Shown: positions 43,558 through 53,455, numbered from the stretch's first letter. The stretch: DNA of 64,000 nt from Paenibacillus faecis (GCF_008084145.1 NZ_VSDO01000001.1:1564840-1628839); one strand, 5' to 3'. Numbers and translations: made by a program. The notes: generated by a model not told the origin, from the sequence alone.

Positions 43558-46500
43558 TTATAGATTTCCGTATAAACGATACATCACTACAGCGGCTTCC
43601 GCCCTGCTGGCGAGCGTTTCTCCTTCAAACCGATTCCCGCTTTTGCCTTGCAGAAGCCCCAGACCGGCCACATGGGCAACTGCATCCTTCGCCCAAGACG
43701 GAATCGCTAGTTGGTCGGAGAAGGATAAGGTTGTTGCCGGGGCTGCCGACTTCCCTTCCGCATGCTTCAACGCTCTGGACAGCATTACCGCCATTTCCGA
43801 ACGGGTGATGGCTTGATCCGGCGCGAACGTTTGGTTGTCGTACCCGGTCACGATTCCGGCCGTTACAACGCTTTGGACGGCATCGTAATACCAACTGCCG
43901 GCCGGGACATCGCGGAAGGATACTTGGGCCGACCCGCTCGGCTGCAAATCCAACGCCCGTACCAACAGGGAGATAAACTCGGCTCGGGTGACCTGTTCCT
44001 TCGGACCGAACAGATTCCCGCTTCTTCCCGTCACGATGTCCTTCGCGGCAAGCACTTCAATCGCGTTGACCGCCCATGGATAATTCATCTCCGTCACGTC
44101 CAGGAACTTAACCTCTTTCGCCATAAACATGTATCGGCTAAAGCCGCTCAGTTCGGCCACGAGATTGCCGTCCTTCTGCCGGGTCGCCAGCCGGATGGGC
44201 TGCCCTTGCTCCGGAAGCTTGAACAAGCTGATCTTTGCCGGATTTAGCTTGGCTGCGGCGAGCGCTTCGACCGGGATCGACACGGTCACCGGTTGACGGA
44301 ACGCCGCGCTGTTCAGCGGTTTTCCGTTCTTATCCAACAAGGCGAAGTCGTAATACTTGCCCGCCGGTCTAAGCGCGGCATCCAAGTTCAACCCGGTGAG
44401 CAATGTGGCCGTCGCTTCATCCGAAGCGGCCGTCACTTCAACAAACGCGGCCTCTCCGGGCAGCGCCCCCTCCGGCACGGTAAGCGTTAAGCCGTTCTCG
44501 AGGGAAACCTTGGTAGGTTCTCCGCTCTTGACCTCCGCTCTCACAGCTCCGGCCGGCGCCTTTTCGGCTTTCGGAGTTACGGGTGCCGGCGTAAAAGTAC
44601 CGCCACCACCGCCGCTGCTGCCGCCACTGTTACTGCCGCCGCCACCGGGCTCCGGTGTGTCCGTAACGGTGATGTCCGCCGTCGCTTTTAATTCGCCGTA
44701 TTTGATTTCTATCGAAGTGCGGCCATCCTGCTTTCCCGTCACCACCCCTTTGTCTACGGAAACCAGTGCCGGATTGGCCGGCGTATACTCGGCTGCCGCC
44801 GTCACGTCGGTCTCCTTCCCTTCGGCATTCCGGTAAGTGACGGTCAGCTTTCCGCTAGTCCCCTCCCGAAGGGAGAGCGCCTGAGGTTCGACCCGAAGCG
44901 CGGGCTTCTCCAACACGGTGACTTTGGTCTGAAGCTTGGAATCCGCCTGGATTTCCCAACCGTTCTGATCGAGCAGCACGAGATTCGTCAACTCAAAAGC
45001 ATACTCACCATGCGGTGACGGTCCGAATCGGAAAGACGCCAAGGACCCGATTCCGGTATAGCCGGGGGTATCGTTCAAGGCAACGGAGTATTCGTACCGG
45101 CTGATTTCCGGAGAATGCTCGTAGACCGCTTCCGATACGGACAGCTGGGCGTCTGGATTCCATTTCGCCTGATGTCCGCTCAACTGCGCACTTGTCAAAA
45201 CCTCCGGCGCCGGTAGCCGCTTGCTGTACAGCAGATCGAATTTAGCGGAATATACCGCTTCGGTAACTCCAAAATCAACGTCCACCGTGAACGGTTGATC
45301 CGCGGGTACCCGGCTAGGCAGGGCCGTCAGAACAACCGCGTTTTCAACATCGGATTTATATTTGACGACACGGGCCGGTACAATCATGCCGTTTTCGGCG
45401 AGATCGTAGATGTAAACCTCATAGACGTTCTCCCCCGGGGTTACGGGAACCGGAATGGAGAAATTCCCGCTCTCATCCACTGTTCCGTCAATCTGTACTT
45501 TTTTCTCGCCGTTGGCGCTATCGTAAAGAACCGCCACGCCGATCACGTCGGGAATGGACAAGTTCCCTTGAGATACCAGTAAATCGATCAAAAGATCCTG
45601 AGTAATTTTGCCGCTGATGGTCCCCGAGAAACCGGATTCGTCCACGACGATGTCGGGTTCCCCGAATTCCGCGAGAGGCGCGCCCCGATCAATAATGAAA
45701 GGCACTGCCTGATCATCGAGCGGCACCGGTTCTTTTCCTTTCTCGGCCGCCCATGGTACTAAATAGTATAAACCTTCGTCCAGTCCCGAGCCATCCCAAG
45801 GCTGATTCAGATTATAGGTGCCCGGATTCAGCTCTTGTTCCAAGGTGAACAAATTCCCTATCAAGGTGCCGTCTGCCGCGTGTACATCCATGGCGAGCAG
45901 CGATATTCGAGTGTTCACCGTAAATGAAATTTTCGTAACGTCCGACAATGTATCTCCATTTGGAGAAAAAATGTCCGGATCCAGCGTGACGTCGGAAACC
46001 GCATGCGTTTTCGGCGCCTCCCCAATATACAGGGCGATAGGCATTTGAATTTCATGGCCGCTGTTCGTATCCCGCAATTTCAGTTCGCCCTCGTAATAGG
46101 TGGCATCCGTTTGCTCGGGTACTTTTACGGTAACGGTAAAATCTCCCTGTCCCCCCGCGGGAACATCCACCTGCGTGCGGGACAGTTCGATTTGAACCGG
46201 AGAGGAGCCATACCATTCGGAACTCAAGACGTAAGAAGAATCCTGTCCGGCGATGTCCTTGACCGTAATTTGCCGTTCCCCGGTCGAACTCCAGGGAATA
46301 TAACCAAAAGAGATACTGCCGGTATAGTGGGTAAGCGAATCCGCTCCGTCTACATTATAGGTCGTTTCCTCGGTCATGGCGACCGCTTTGGCCTTCAGGA
46401 TTTTTTCGAGTGAAACGCGTCCGGCCCCTTGCTCCATATGTTTATAACGGGCTCCAAGCCGGTCTTTCAGCTTGACCGTGTTGTTCATCATCAAAGCCTT

Positions 46501-48426
46501 GATTTCGGACGGCGTCAAATCGGGGTACTTCCCTTTGAGAAGGGCCGACGCCCCGGCGATATGCGGCGCCGCCATGCTTGTGCCGTTTTGCGCCGCATAC
46601 CATCCTACGTACTCGGGCACGCTGGAAAGGACTCGGACTCCGGGTGCGCTAATATCCGGTTTGATATCAAACGATGGTTTCACCGGCCCCCGCGAACTAA
46701 ATTCCCCCATGATATCCTGTTCAACGGTGCTGCCAAAAGAGACGCGCAGTTCGGGGGCTGCGGCCAATTCGGCTTGGATTCGATTCCCCGCTACACCGGA
46801 CAAGGCGTAGATCGGAATCGTCACGTCGGCTTCCCCCAGCGTACCGCTTTCCAGTTCACCCGGCACATTGTTAAATATAATGGCGCCGGTAGCTCCCGAA
46901 GCTATGGCATTCGTCGCTTTCTCTGCAAAGGAGAACTCCCCGCGCTTGATCAGCGCGATTTTTCCGTTCATGTCCTTTCCTTCGTAATCCGCCTCTCTGC
47001 CGAGACCGACGTCCACCAATCCGTATTCTTCCGTCAGGGTTTCTATGCCCTGGGATTTATCGAAGGTCTCCATGAAAAAAGCGCTGTCGTCCGAACCGCC
47101 TACCTTAACGATCGGCGTCTCCGTCGGGTGTTTGGAGGCTCCTACCGTAATCGCCAGCTCGGCCGATCCCGGATCGCCGAGCGTCGCTTCGTCCGGGCCG
47201 TCGTTTCCGCCGGCTACGACCGCAATGACGCCCGCTCTTACCGCGTTGTTGACGGCGACGGAATCCGCGGACGCTTCATTGTTTCCTACCGAGCCCAAGG
47301 AAAGGTTGATGATGTCCATCCCGTCCACGACGGCCTTCTCGATCCCGGCGATCACGCCTTCGTTCGATCCTCCTCCATAGGGACCCAGCACTTTATAGGC
47401 GTAAATATCCGCCTCGGGTGCTACACCCCCGACTCCCTCCATCCCGGCTGCGCCGACGCCCTGGCCGGCAATAATACCGGTGACGTGGGAACCATGCGAG
47501 GTGTAATAGGTCTTCCCTAGTTCGTTCACCTCGGGAAGGGTCGGATCTTGTTCCCGGGCCTTATAAAAATCCTCCTTCGTGGTTTCGTACGGTTCGTCGT
47601 CATTGTTGACGATGTCGTATCCCCAATAACCGTCCGGATTTTGGACGATGGCCCCCTCCAGATCGGGGTGGTCCTTCGCGGCCCCGGTATCGAGAACGCC
47701 GATTTTGATGCCTTCGCCCTTAAAACCTTCCCTCCAAAGCGTTTCGCTCCCGATAAAAGGGACGCTGCCCTGCGGGGTAAGCACGGTATCCGCCTCGGCG
47801 GTGGCATAAACCGGGTTGTTCGGATATACGGCCTTGACTCCGGGCAGCGTCAGCAGTTCTTCGACCTCGTCTGCCGCCAGAGTCAACGAATATCCGTTGA
47901 ACACTTGGGTAAACTCGCGTTTTATAGTTGCGCCCAACTCGCGCTGCACCGCTTTTTTGAAGGTGCTCCTCTCCAGTTGGATCTTGGCGAGATGCGAGGA
48001 GATAGACGGCGCCATGAGGCTTGATTTGCTTTGAACCTGTTCCGCCTCGGCCTCAAACACTTTTATCGGGGTCTGCTGTAATTCTACGATGACGGTAACG
48101 GGTTCTGGACTGTCCGTCAGAGGGACGTAATTTTCGGGTTGAAATGAGGCGGATGGAGAAGTCTCTTGCATTTCAATCTTAGTGGCCTCATCAGATAAAA
48201 GAGATTGGGAAGATGACCGAGAGAATTGACTTTGCCGCTGATTCCGGTTCAAATTCCGTTCCGGTTTCAGGGTATCCAGCGATACGGCGTTCCGGTCCAA
48301 ACCGGATAAGACTTGTACGGCCCGTTCTTCCTGTTGGAGCGATGGCTCCTGCGCTCCCGCTGCAGGCAACAACAGCGTAAACGTTAACAGGAAGCTTAAA
48401 AATCCAGCGATGAATTTCCTGCTCAA
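43558..48426 (-). CDS. secreted subtilisin-like S8 protease with PA, cohesin-like and SLH domains
   Basis: The 1622-residue protein has a signal peptide (IAGFLSFLLTFTLLLPAAGA) and an inhibitor-like propeptide (about residues 100-210). The S8 domain has the triad in VLDTGAA (Asp about 246), SHGSHVTG (His about 312) and NGTSMAAPHIAG (Ser about 610), with a PA-domain insert between. A Fn3-like region and a cohesin-like module (about 1050-1190) follow, then a BIG2 module, a Gly/Ser linker and a ZU5-like segment. Three SLH repeats lie in the last 180 residues (FLDVTEMNYPW, SFRDVPAGSWYY, SFSDQLAIPSW). It is exported and held by the cell wall. TTG at 48426 (GGGAG nine bases upstream) is preferred to ATG at 48435. 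Confidence 0.9.
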   Translation of the reverse strand: MSRKFIAGFLSFLLTFTLLLPAAGAQEPSLQQEERAVQVLSGLDRNAVSLDTLKPERNLNRNQRQSQFSRSSSQSLLSDEATKIEMQETSPSASFQPENYVPLTDSPEPVTVIVELQQTPIKVFEAEAEQVQSKSSLMAPSISSHLAKIQLERSTFKKAVQRELGATIKREFTQVFNGYSLTLAADEVEELLTLPGVKAVYPNNPVYATAEADTVLTPQGSVPFIGSETLWREGFKGEGIKIGVLDTGAAKDHPDLEGAIVQNPDGYWGYDIVNNDDEPYETTKEDFYKAREQDPTLPEVNELGKTYYTSHGSHVTGIIAGQGVGAAGMEGVGGVAPEADIYAYKVLGPYGGGSNEGVIAGIEKAVVDGMDIINLSLGSVGNNEASADSVAVNNAVRAGVIAVVAGGNDGPDEATLGDPGSAELAITVGASKHPTETPIVKVGGSDDSAFFMETFDKSQGIETLTEEYGLVDVGLGREADYEGKDMNGKIALIKRGEFSFAEKATNAIASGATGAIIFNNVPGELESGTLGEADVTIPIYALSGVAGNRIQAELAAAPELRVSFGSTVEQDIMGEFSSRGPVKPSFDIKPDISAPGVRVLSSVPEYVGWYAAQNGTSMAAPHIAGASALLKGKYPDLTPSEIKALMMNNTVKLKDRLGARYKHMEQGAGRVSLEKILKAKAVAMTEETTYNVDGADSLTHYTGSISFGYIPWSSTGERQITVKDIAGQDSSYVLSSEWYGSSPVQIELSRTQVDVPAGGQGDFTVTVKVPEQTDATYYEGELKLRDTNSGHEIQMPIALYIGEAPKTHAVSDVTLDPDIFSPNGDTLSDVTKISFTVNTRISLLAMDVHAADGTLIGNLFTLEQELNPGTYNLNQPWDGSGLDEGLYYLVPWAAEKGKEPVPLDDQAVPFIIDRGAPLAEFGEPDIVVDESGFSGTISGKITQDLLIDLLVSQGNLSIPDVIGVAVLYDSANGEKKVQIDGTVDESGNFSIPVPVTPGENVYEVYIYDLAENGMIVPARVVKYKSDVENAVVLTALPSRVPADQPFTVDVDFGVTEAVYSAKFDLLYSKRLPAPEVLTSAQLSGHQAKWNPDAQLSVSEAVYEHSPEISRYEYSVALNDTPGYTGIGSLASFRFGPSPHGEYAFELTNLVLLDQNGWEIQADSKLQTKVTVLEKPALRVEPQALSLREGTSGKLTVTYRNAEGKETDVTAAAEYTPANPALVSVDKGVVTGKQDGRTSIEIKYGELKATADITVTDTPEPGGGGSNSGGSSGGGGGTFTPAPVTPKAEKAPAGAVRAEVKSGEPTKVSLENGLTLTVPEGALPGEAAFVEVTAASDEATATLLTGLNLDAALRPAGKYYDFALLDKNGKPLNSAAFRQPVTVSIPVEALAAAKLNPAKISLFKLPEQGQPIRLATRQKDGNLVAELSGFSRYMFMAKEVKFLDVTEMNYPWAVNAIEVLAAKDIVTGRSGNLFGPKEQVTRAEFISLLVRALDLQPSGSAQVSFRDVPAGSWYYDAVQSVVTAGIVTGYDNQTFAPDQAITRSEMAVMLSRALKHAEGKSAAPATTLSFSDQLAIPSWAKDAVAHVAGLGLLQGKSGNRFEGETLASRAEAAVVMYRLYGNL

Positions 48427-48548
48427 AACTCTCATCTCCCTTTATTTAGTATTTATGTACCGTCAAGGCTGCAATACAATATCTATTCTAGAAGTGGATT
48501 AAATTACCTTTTGATTTTCGTAAAAAACATGATTTTTTTCATAAAAAA

Positions 48549-48583
48549 TCCCCCATTCTTCGCTCATAAGCGAAAATGAGGGA
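48549..48583 (-). terminator. intrinsic terminator of the bshB2 operon
   Basis: Stem TCCC.CATT.TTCGCT / AGCGAAAATGAGGGA, followed on the minus strand by a T-rich tract, just after the bshB2 stop. Confidence 0.85.
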
Positions 48584-48589
48584 TATCGA

Positions 48590-49306
48590 TTAAAAAGAAC
48601 GTTGAACTCCGGGACGGACCTGGCCGGTCTGGCCGGCCTTTATGAAGTACTCGTACTTGCCGAAACGCGCGACAGCCTCCCGATCCGGTAGCCATACCCA
48701 TTCATCGATTTCCGACTGGCAGCGGTGCGCGCGAAAAGCGGCCAGCTTGAGCTCGAGTTGAGCCGAAACATCGATTTTGACAACATCCGTACGGGTGTAA
48801 CCGAAGAGCTCGGGACGCTCCATCATGTCGCCGAAAGAAATAAAGAACAGGCGCTCCTCCAGCCCGGCTCGTCTGCAGGCCGCCGTCGTTGCTTTGCCGA
48901 TCGCGCAATGGTCGGGATGACCTCCCCATTGTTCATGAAACGTGAGGATCACGTCGGGATCGATCTCGCGGATCCATGTTTCGACCCGCCCGGCAAGCAA
49001 TTCCTCGTCGATGAATTCGACCGTCTTGTCCCGTATGTCCAGGAACTTCAGCTCCCGAACGCCCAAAATCCGGCAAGCCTCCCGAAGCTCCCGTTCCCGG
49101 GCCGCCGCGATCGTCTCCCGGTTCAAATAAGGCGGGTTGCCCATGCGTCGTCCCATCTCTCCCCGGGTCGCGCTGACGAGCGTGATCTCCGTCCCTTCCC
49201 CCGCGTATTTCGCCAACGTCCCGCCGCAAATAAAGGTTTCGTCGTCAGGGTGGGCAAACACCGCAAGCAGCTTGCGCACCCCTCGCTGTTCCGTGTGGTT
49301 CATCAT
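48590..49306 (-). CDS. bshB2: PIG-L family deacetylase, probably bacillithiol biosynthesis BshB2
   Basis: The 238-residue protein has the PIG-L zinc motif AHPDDE near residue 18, the GEMGRR and QWGGHPDH blocks (second zinc histidine), and a GlcNAc-malate deacetylase layout. It would deacetylate GlcNAc-malate in bacillithiol synthesis. It overlaps the yojF gene by 4 bp (ATGA), as in the Bacillus yojG-yojF pair. Other PIG-L substrates are possible. Confidence 0.85.
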   Translation of the reverse strand: MMNHTEQRGVRKLLAVFAHPDDETFICGGTLAKYAGEGTEITLVSATRGEMGRRMGNPPYLNRETIAAARERELREACRILGVRELKFLDIRDKTVEFIDEELLAGRVETWIREIDPDVILTFHEQWGGHPDHCAIGKATTAACRRAGLEERLFFISFGDMMERPELFGYTRTDVVKIDVSAQLELKLAAFRAHRCQSEIDEWVWLPDREAVARFGKYEYFIKAGQTGQVRPGVQRSF

Positions 49307-49614
49307 TCCGGGAACGGCTCCTTTCCCAGATGGAGTGCGACATCCATCCGCCCGCGGTCGTCAAAACCGGCCAGCAGCAGGCGGCCTTGTTCATCGACCT
49401 CGTAGTGGGTGAGCGCCTCCATGCGCAGCCAGCCGTGGCCGTCAAACCGCAGGGCAGCGCGATAGGGATGGCCGCCGGCGATAAAAGCCTCGTCAAGGCG
49501 GATTTTGAAATTGCGGACAAAGACGTACGACGTTGCTTCGCTGTGAACATAGACAGCGTCTCCGACAAAGGCGCGAAGCTCATTCTGCACCTGCGCCAGG
49601 TCTATTTTTTTCAT
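49303..49614 (-). CDS. yojF: YojF-family protein (DUF1806), partner of the PIG-L deacetylase
   Basis: The 103-residue protein matches the short YojF family that is fused or adjacent to BshB2 in Bacilli: a beta-rich body with VYVHSEATSYVFVRNFKIRL and YRAALRFDGHGWLRMEALTHYE. Function unknown. The ATG at 49614 is preferred for its AGAAGG site 10 bases upstream. It overlaps bshB2 by 4 bp. Confidence 0.8.
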   Translation of the reverse strand: MKKIDLAQVQNELRAFVGDAVYVHSEATSYVFVRNFKIRLDEAFIAGGHPYRAALRFDGHGWLRMEALTHYEVDEQGRLLLAGFDDRGRMDVALHLGKEPFPE

Positions 49615-49756
49615 GACCATCAAACCTTCTTTATCTTAAAATTCAAGCCCACTCATTATAGCAGGATTTTGGGAGGAAAGCCGTAATGGGGCCCGTTGGT
49701 CCCTAACCGCCGCGAGTATCGCCTTGCCTTTCTGGAAGCAAGTCGGCAACCTAAGG

Positions 49757-49762
49757 TATAAT
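49757..49762 (+). promoter_or_regulatory. consensus -10 box upstream of the alarmone synthetase
   Basis: A perfect TATAAT lies 46 bp before the ATG at 49809. The -35 near 49733 (TGGAAG) is weak. The region 49615-49808 is otherwise a divergent intergenic space with no gene. Confidence 0.45.
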
Positions 49763-49808
49763 GAACGTATGAAAGATCCAGACAACTTTGTACGAAGGAC
49801 GGTTAGAT

Positions 49809-50558
49809 ATGATAGATCATTCCCATCCCCTGGAACAAGTAAAGGCCTTACAAAAGAAACTCACCCGCTTCTTGATGATGTATAAATTCGCGCTTCACGA
49901 AGTGGAGACGAAGATCGAAATTTTGCAGGAAGAATTCCAGCTCCTGCACGACTACAACCCGATCGAGCATACGAAGTCCAGGCTGAAATCGCCCGAAAGC
50001 ATTATGAAAAAGCTGTACCGCAAGGGCGGAATCCGCTCGCTGGAAGATATCAGGCACACGATTCACGATATCGCCGGCATCCGGATCACCTGCTCCTTCA
50101 TCTCGGATATTTACCGGATCAGTCGGATGCTTCAGGCACAGAAAGACTTGAAGATCATTTCCATCAAGGATTACATCAAAAATCCGAAGCCCAACGGTTA
50201 CAAAAGCCTGCATATGCTGGTGGAAGTGCCGGTCTTTATGTCCGACCGGGAGGAACTGGTCTGCGTGGAAATTCAGATCCGGACGATCGCCATGGATTTT
50301 TGGGCCAGCCTCGAGCACAAAATCTTCTACAAGTACAATGAGTCCGTCCCGGAAAGGCTGCTTGCGGATTTAAAAACAGCGGCGGACACCGCCTACGAAT
50401 TGGACACGAAAATGGAGCAGCTGCACCATGAGATGGAAGAGATCAAGCTGGCCCATCAACATGCCGGCGAGGGTGAATTTCAGTTGCTGTTCGACAATCA
50501 GAAACTAAAGATTCCCGATAACCTGCTGCAGCTGTTGTCGGGCGACGAAAAGGAATGA
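49809..50558 (+). CDS. small alarmone synthetase ((p)ppGpp synthetase, SasA/RelP-like)
   Basis: The 249-residue protein has the RelA/SpoT synthetase core: HDIAGIRITCSFISDIY, KPNGYKSLH and EIQIRTIAMDFWASLEHKIFYK. No hydrolase or TGS/ACT domains are present, so this is a small alarmone synthetase; its sequence looks closest to YwaC (SasA) of B. subtilis. The ATG at 49809 has AAGGACGG 6 bases upstream; a TTG upstream in frame is less likely. A coiled-coil tail follows. Terminator downstream. Confidence 0.92.
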   Translation: MIDHSHPLEQVKALQKKLTRFLMMYKFALHEVETKIEILQEEFQLLHDYNPIEHTKSRLKSPESIMKKLYRKGGIRSLEDIRHTIHDIAGIRITCSFISDIYRISRMLQAQKDLKIISIKDYIKNPKPNGYKSLHMLVEVPVFMSDREELVCVEIQIRTIAMDFWASLEHKIFYKYNESVPERLLADLKTAADTAYELDTKMEQLHHEMEEIKLAHQHAGEGEFQLLFDNQKLKIPDNLLQLLSGDEKE

Positions 50559-50560
50559 GC

Positions 50561-50610
50561 AAAGAGCCGCTCTCCAGGACTGGGTTAGCCCTGCTGGGGA
50601 GCGGTTCTTT
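50561..50610 (+). terminator. intrinsic terminator after the alarmone synthetase
   Basis: Stem AAAGAGCCGCTCTCCAG / CTGGGGAGCGGTTCTTT with a GC-rich loop, 2 bp after the stop. Confidence 0.88.
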
Positions 50611-50649
50611 GCGCCTATGACTATTTTCCCGTTTTCTATGAAAAATGAA

Positions 50650-50679
50650 TTGACGAAGTCGCTAGATTCCCTTTATACT
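50650..50679 (+). promoter_or_regulatory. promoter of the M14 carboxypeptidase gene
   Basis: TTGACG (50650-50655), 18-bp spacer, TATACT (50674-50679), 53 bp upstream of the ATG. Confidence 0.55.
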
Positions 50680-50731
50680 TCCCTCAAGTTACTTCATATT
50701 TATACATAGAATAGGGGAGAGCATCGTCATC

Positions 50732-52453
50732 ATGACACCCACCAAGGCTAATAAGATTTTAGAAAAAGGCGTCTTTACGTTTCTAAGCTTCTTGCTTTTG
50801 CTTCCTCTATTTATCATCCCCTCGTCGGCTCATGCTTCCACCGGCATCGTAAACCCCAATCAGGTTTATTCCTACAAGGTGATGCAGCGGGATATCGAAC
50901 GGCTGGCCGAAGCCTATCCCGACCTTATTTCCTATCAATCTCTCGGTAAAACAAAATATGGCCGCGATTTGTGGGCGGTCAAACTGGGGCGCGGCGAATC
51001 CGTCCTTTTTCTGAACGGTTCGCATCACGCCAGGGAATGGATGACCACCTCGCTGTTAATGAAAATGATAGAAACCTACGCTCTGGCCTACACCGCCAAT
51101 ACCACGATCTCCAGTTATGATGTGCGCAGCCTGCTGGACAGCGTGACGATTTGGATCGTCCCTATGGTCAATCCGGACGGCGTCACCCTTGCCCAGCAAG
51201 GAACGGCCGGATTGCCGGCCAATCTGGCCAACACCTTGCGCCGATACAACGGCAACAGCAGCAATTTCGCACGCTGGAAAGCCACGATGGAAGGGATCGA
51301 CTTGAACCGTCAGTACCCGGCCGGCTGGAGCACGATCCGTAATTCCGCGGCAACCCCCTGGTATCAAAACTATAAAGGAAAACAACCGGCCCAAGCGCCG
51401 GAAGTTCAAATGATGATGGCGTTCACCAAGCAAATCGATCCGGAGATCACGATTTCCTATCACAGCTCGGGCGAAATTATATTTTGGCATTACAGAACGC
51501 CGAGCCAAAACGTCGCCCGCGACAAATCGATCGCCACCGTACTCGCCAATCTTACCGGATATTCCCTGGTGAAGCCGGAGAAAAATCCGTCGGGCGGAGG
51601 TTATAAGGACTGGTTTGTTCAGACCTTTGGCCGCCCCGGATTTACGATCGAGATCGCCGATTATGCCGGAGAACGAAGCGTTCCGCTGAGCAAATTCGGC
51701 GGAATCTGGTCCGAAAACCGGCTGGTGGGCCTGTACACGGCCAAGAAATCCTATGACCTTTGGCTCGAAAAGCAAAAGGTCCAGTACTTCGAGCAGCCGA
51801 TGGACCTGCTGGCGGGCACGCCGCTGTACCCTAACATCGGCGGCGGCGCCGCAACCGCCACCGCCTCCCTCGCGCCGCAGAAGCTTACCATCACCGCCCG
51901 CAAGGGGGACTGGGTTCAGGTGGGCGCGGCCGAAGGAAGCGGCTGGATCCACCCCTCTCCGGGGATGCTGACGGTCGTCGAACCGCTCGATGCTTCCGCC
52001 GATGTGCCGGAGGTTATTCAGACTTACCGCTATCCGGATGCCTTTGCCCCCAAAGGCCCGGCGATATCGCCGCAAACGGTTCAAGTCACCGGACAATCGG
52101 GCGAGTGGCTGCAAATCGCGGCGGAAACGGGCCCGCTTTGGATCCGCGGCCAGGGCTTGGAGTTGAAGGCACCGCTTCAAAATTCGGAGCCGGGGCCCGA
52201 GCCCGCACCCGCGCCGGAGATTCAGGCCCCTGCGGGGCCCGCACCCGAGAATCAGGCTCCTGCTGGGCCAGCATCGGAGACTCAGGCTCCCGCGGAGCCT
52301 ACGCCCGAGAATCAGGCTCCCGCGGAGCCCACACCGGTCCAGCCTCCTCCTCCGGCGGATTCAACGCCGGAAAAAGCGCCGGATCACGCACCGCAAAACC
52401 CGCAGGAACCGGTCCGGGGCATAGTGACGGTCGAGGGGGAAATCGTCCCGTAG
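50732..52453 (+). CDS. secreted M14 zinc carboxypeptidase with Pro/Ala-rich tail
   Basis: The 573-residue protein has a signal peptide (FTFLSFLLLLPLFIIP, cleaved near AHAS). The M14 domain has the zinc motif HHARE (about residue 92), the substrate-binding SYHSSGE histidine and the catalytic Glu in TIEIADYAG (about residue 309). Two SH3-like modules (about 355-485) follow, then four 10-residue repeats rich in Pro/Ala (the unit APENQAPAGP) and a further Pro-rich end. The family includes peptidoglycan gamma-D-Glu-diamino acid carboxypeptidases; a role in cell-wall peptide trimming is inferred. Confidence 0.86.
   Translation: MTPTKANKILEKGVFTFLSFLLLLPLFIIPSSAHASTGIVNPNQVYSYKVMQRDIERLAEAYPDLISYQSLGKTKYGRDLWAVKLGRGESVLFLNGSHHAREWMTTSLLMKMIETYALAYTANTTISSYDVRSLLDSVTIWIVPMVNPDGVTLAQQGTAGLPANLANTLRRYNGNSSNFARWKATMEGIDLNRQYPAGWSTIRNSAATPWYQNYKGKQPAQAPEVQMMMAFTKQIDPEITISYHSSGEIIFWHYRTPSQNVARDKSIATVLANLTGYSLVKPEKNPSGGGYKDWFVQTFGRPGFTIEIADYAGERSVPLSKFGGIWSENRLVGLYTAKKSYDLWLEKQKVQYFEQPMDLLAGTPLYPNIGGGAATATASLAPQKLTITARKGDWVQVGAAEGSGWIHPSPGMLTVVEPLDASADVPEVIQTYRYPDAFAPKGPAISPQTVQVTGQSGEWLQIAAETGPLWIRGQGLELKAPLQNSEPGPEPAPAPEIQAPAGPAPENQAPAGPASETQAPAEPTPENQAPAEPTPVQPPPPADSTPEKAPDHAPQNPQEPVRGIVTVEGEIVP
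52211..52330 (+). repeat. in-frame 30-bp repeats encoding the Pro/Ala tail
   Basis: Four 30-bp units encode (A/T)(P/S)E(I/N/T)QAPA(G/E)P. They lie within the M14 gene. Copies are nearly identical in DNA (e.g. GAGAATCAGGCTCC), so the tail length may vary between strains. Confidence 0.88.
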
Positions 52454-52496
52454 ATGAAGCGGCCGGTCCCTTTATTCTGTTGACGGCTTGCTCCGA

Positions 52497-53455
52497 AATG
52501 ATATTAATAGCAGCTATTAGCTATGGCTTCCGTTAGAATTCCGATCCGCTCCGAAATGCCGAAATAGCCGCTATAGCTTCCGTTAGTGCCAGGAGGGCCG
52601 TCGGGAATCACAACCCCCCCCCTTCCACCTCCGCTCTAACGGACATCATAGCCGCTATTTTGCCAATAATGGCTCCTTCTGCATTCTAACGGAAATAGTA
52701 GCGCCTATTTGACCCCTTTGCCTCCAAAATGGCCTCATTTTTCCGAAATAGCTGCTATGGCTTCCGTTAGAATTCCAATCCGCTCCGAAATGCCGAAATA
52801 GCCGCTATAGCTTCCGTTAGAGCCAGGAGGACCGTCGGGAATCGTGAACCGTCCCTCCCACCTCCGCTCTAACGGACATCATAGCCGCTATTTTGCCAAA
52901 AATGGCTCCTTCTGCATTCTAACGGAAATAGTAGCGCCTATTTGACCCCTTTACCTCCAAAATGGCCTCATTTTTCCGAAATAGCCGCTATGGCTTCCGT
53001 TAGAATTCCAATCCGCTCCGAAATGCCGAAATAGCTGCTATAGTTTCCGTTAGAGCCAGGAGGTCCGTCGGAATCGTGAACCGTCCCTTCCACCTCCGCT
53101 CTAACGGACATCATAGCCGCTATTTCGCCAAAAATGGCTCCTTCTGCATTCTAACGGAAATAGTAGCGCCTATTTGACCCCTTTGCCTCCAAAATGGCCT
53201 CATTTTTCCGAAATAGCCGCTATGGTTTCCGTTAGAATTCCGATCTGCCCCAAAATGCCGAAATAGCCGCTATGGCTTCCGTTAGAATTCCGATCCGCTC
53301 CGAAATGCCGAAATAGCCGCTATGGCTTACTTTAGTGCCAGGAGGTCCGCCGGGAATCACGAACCGCCCCTTCCACCTCCGTTCTAACGGACATCATAGC
53401 CGCTATTTTGCCAAAAATGGCTCTTTCTGTAATCTAGTGGAAATAGTAGCCCTAC
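52497..53455. repeat. family B array, copy B2 (tandem palindrome pairs)
   Basis: About four tandem copies of a 233-bp module (AGGAGG marks at 52591, 52825, 53058 and 53340; the last has a 49-bp extra unit). Each module holds two inverted units (TTCCGTTA) and two direct units (TAACGGA). Pairs are exactly 50 bp apart: 52528/52578, 52637/52687, 52762/52812, 52870/52920, 52995/53045, 53102/53152, 53227/53277/53327 and 53385/53435. The array fills the 1-kb gap between convergent genes and touches the stop codon at 53452. No ORF in it has a ribosome site. Confidence 0.9.

Noticed and set aside
52497-53455. CRISPR array
   Set aside because: Units alternate in orientation, spacers are themselves repeated, and no cas genes are present.
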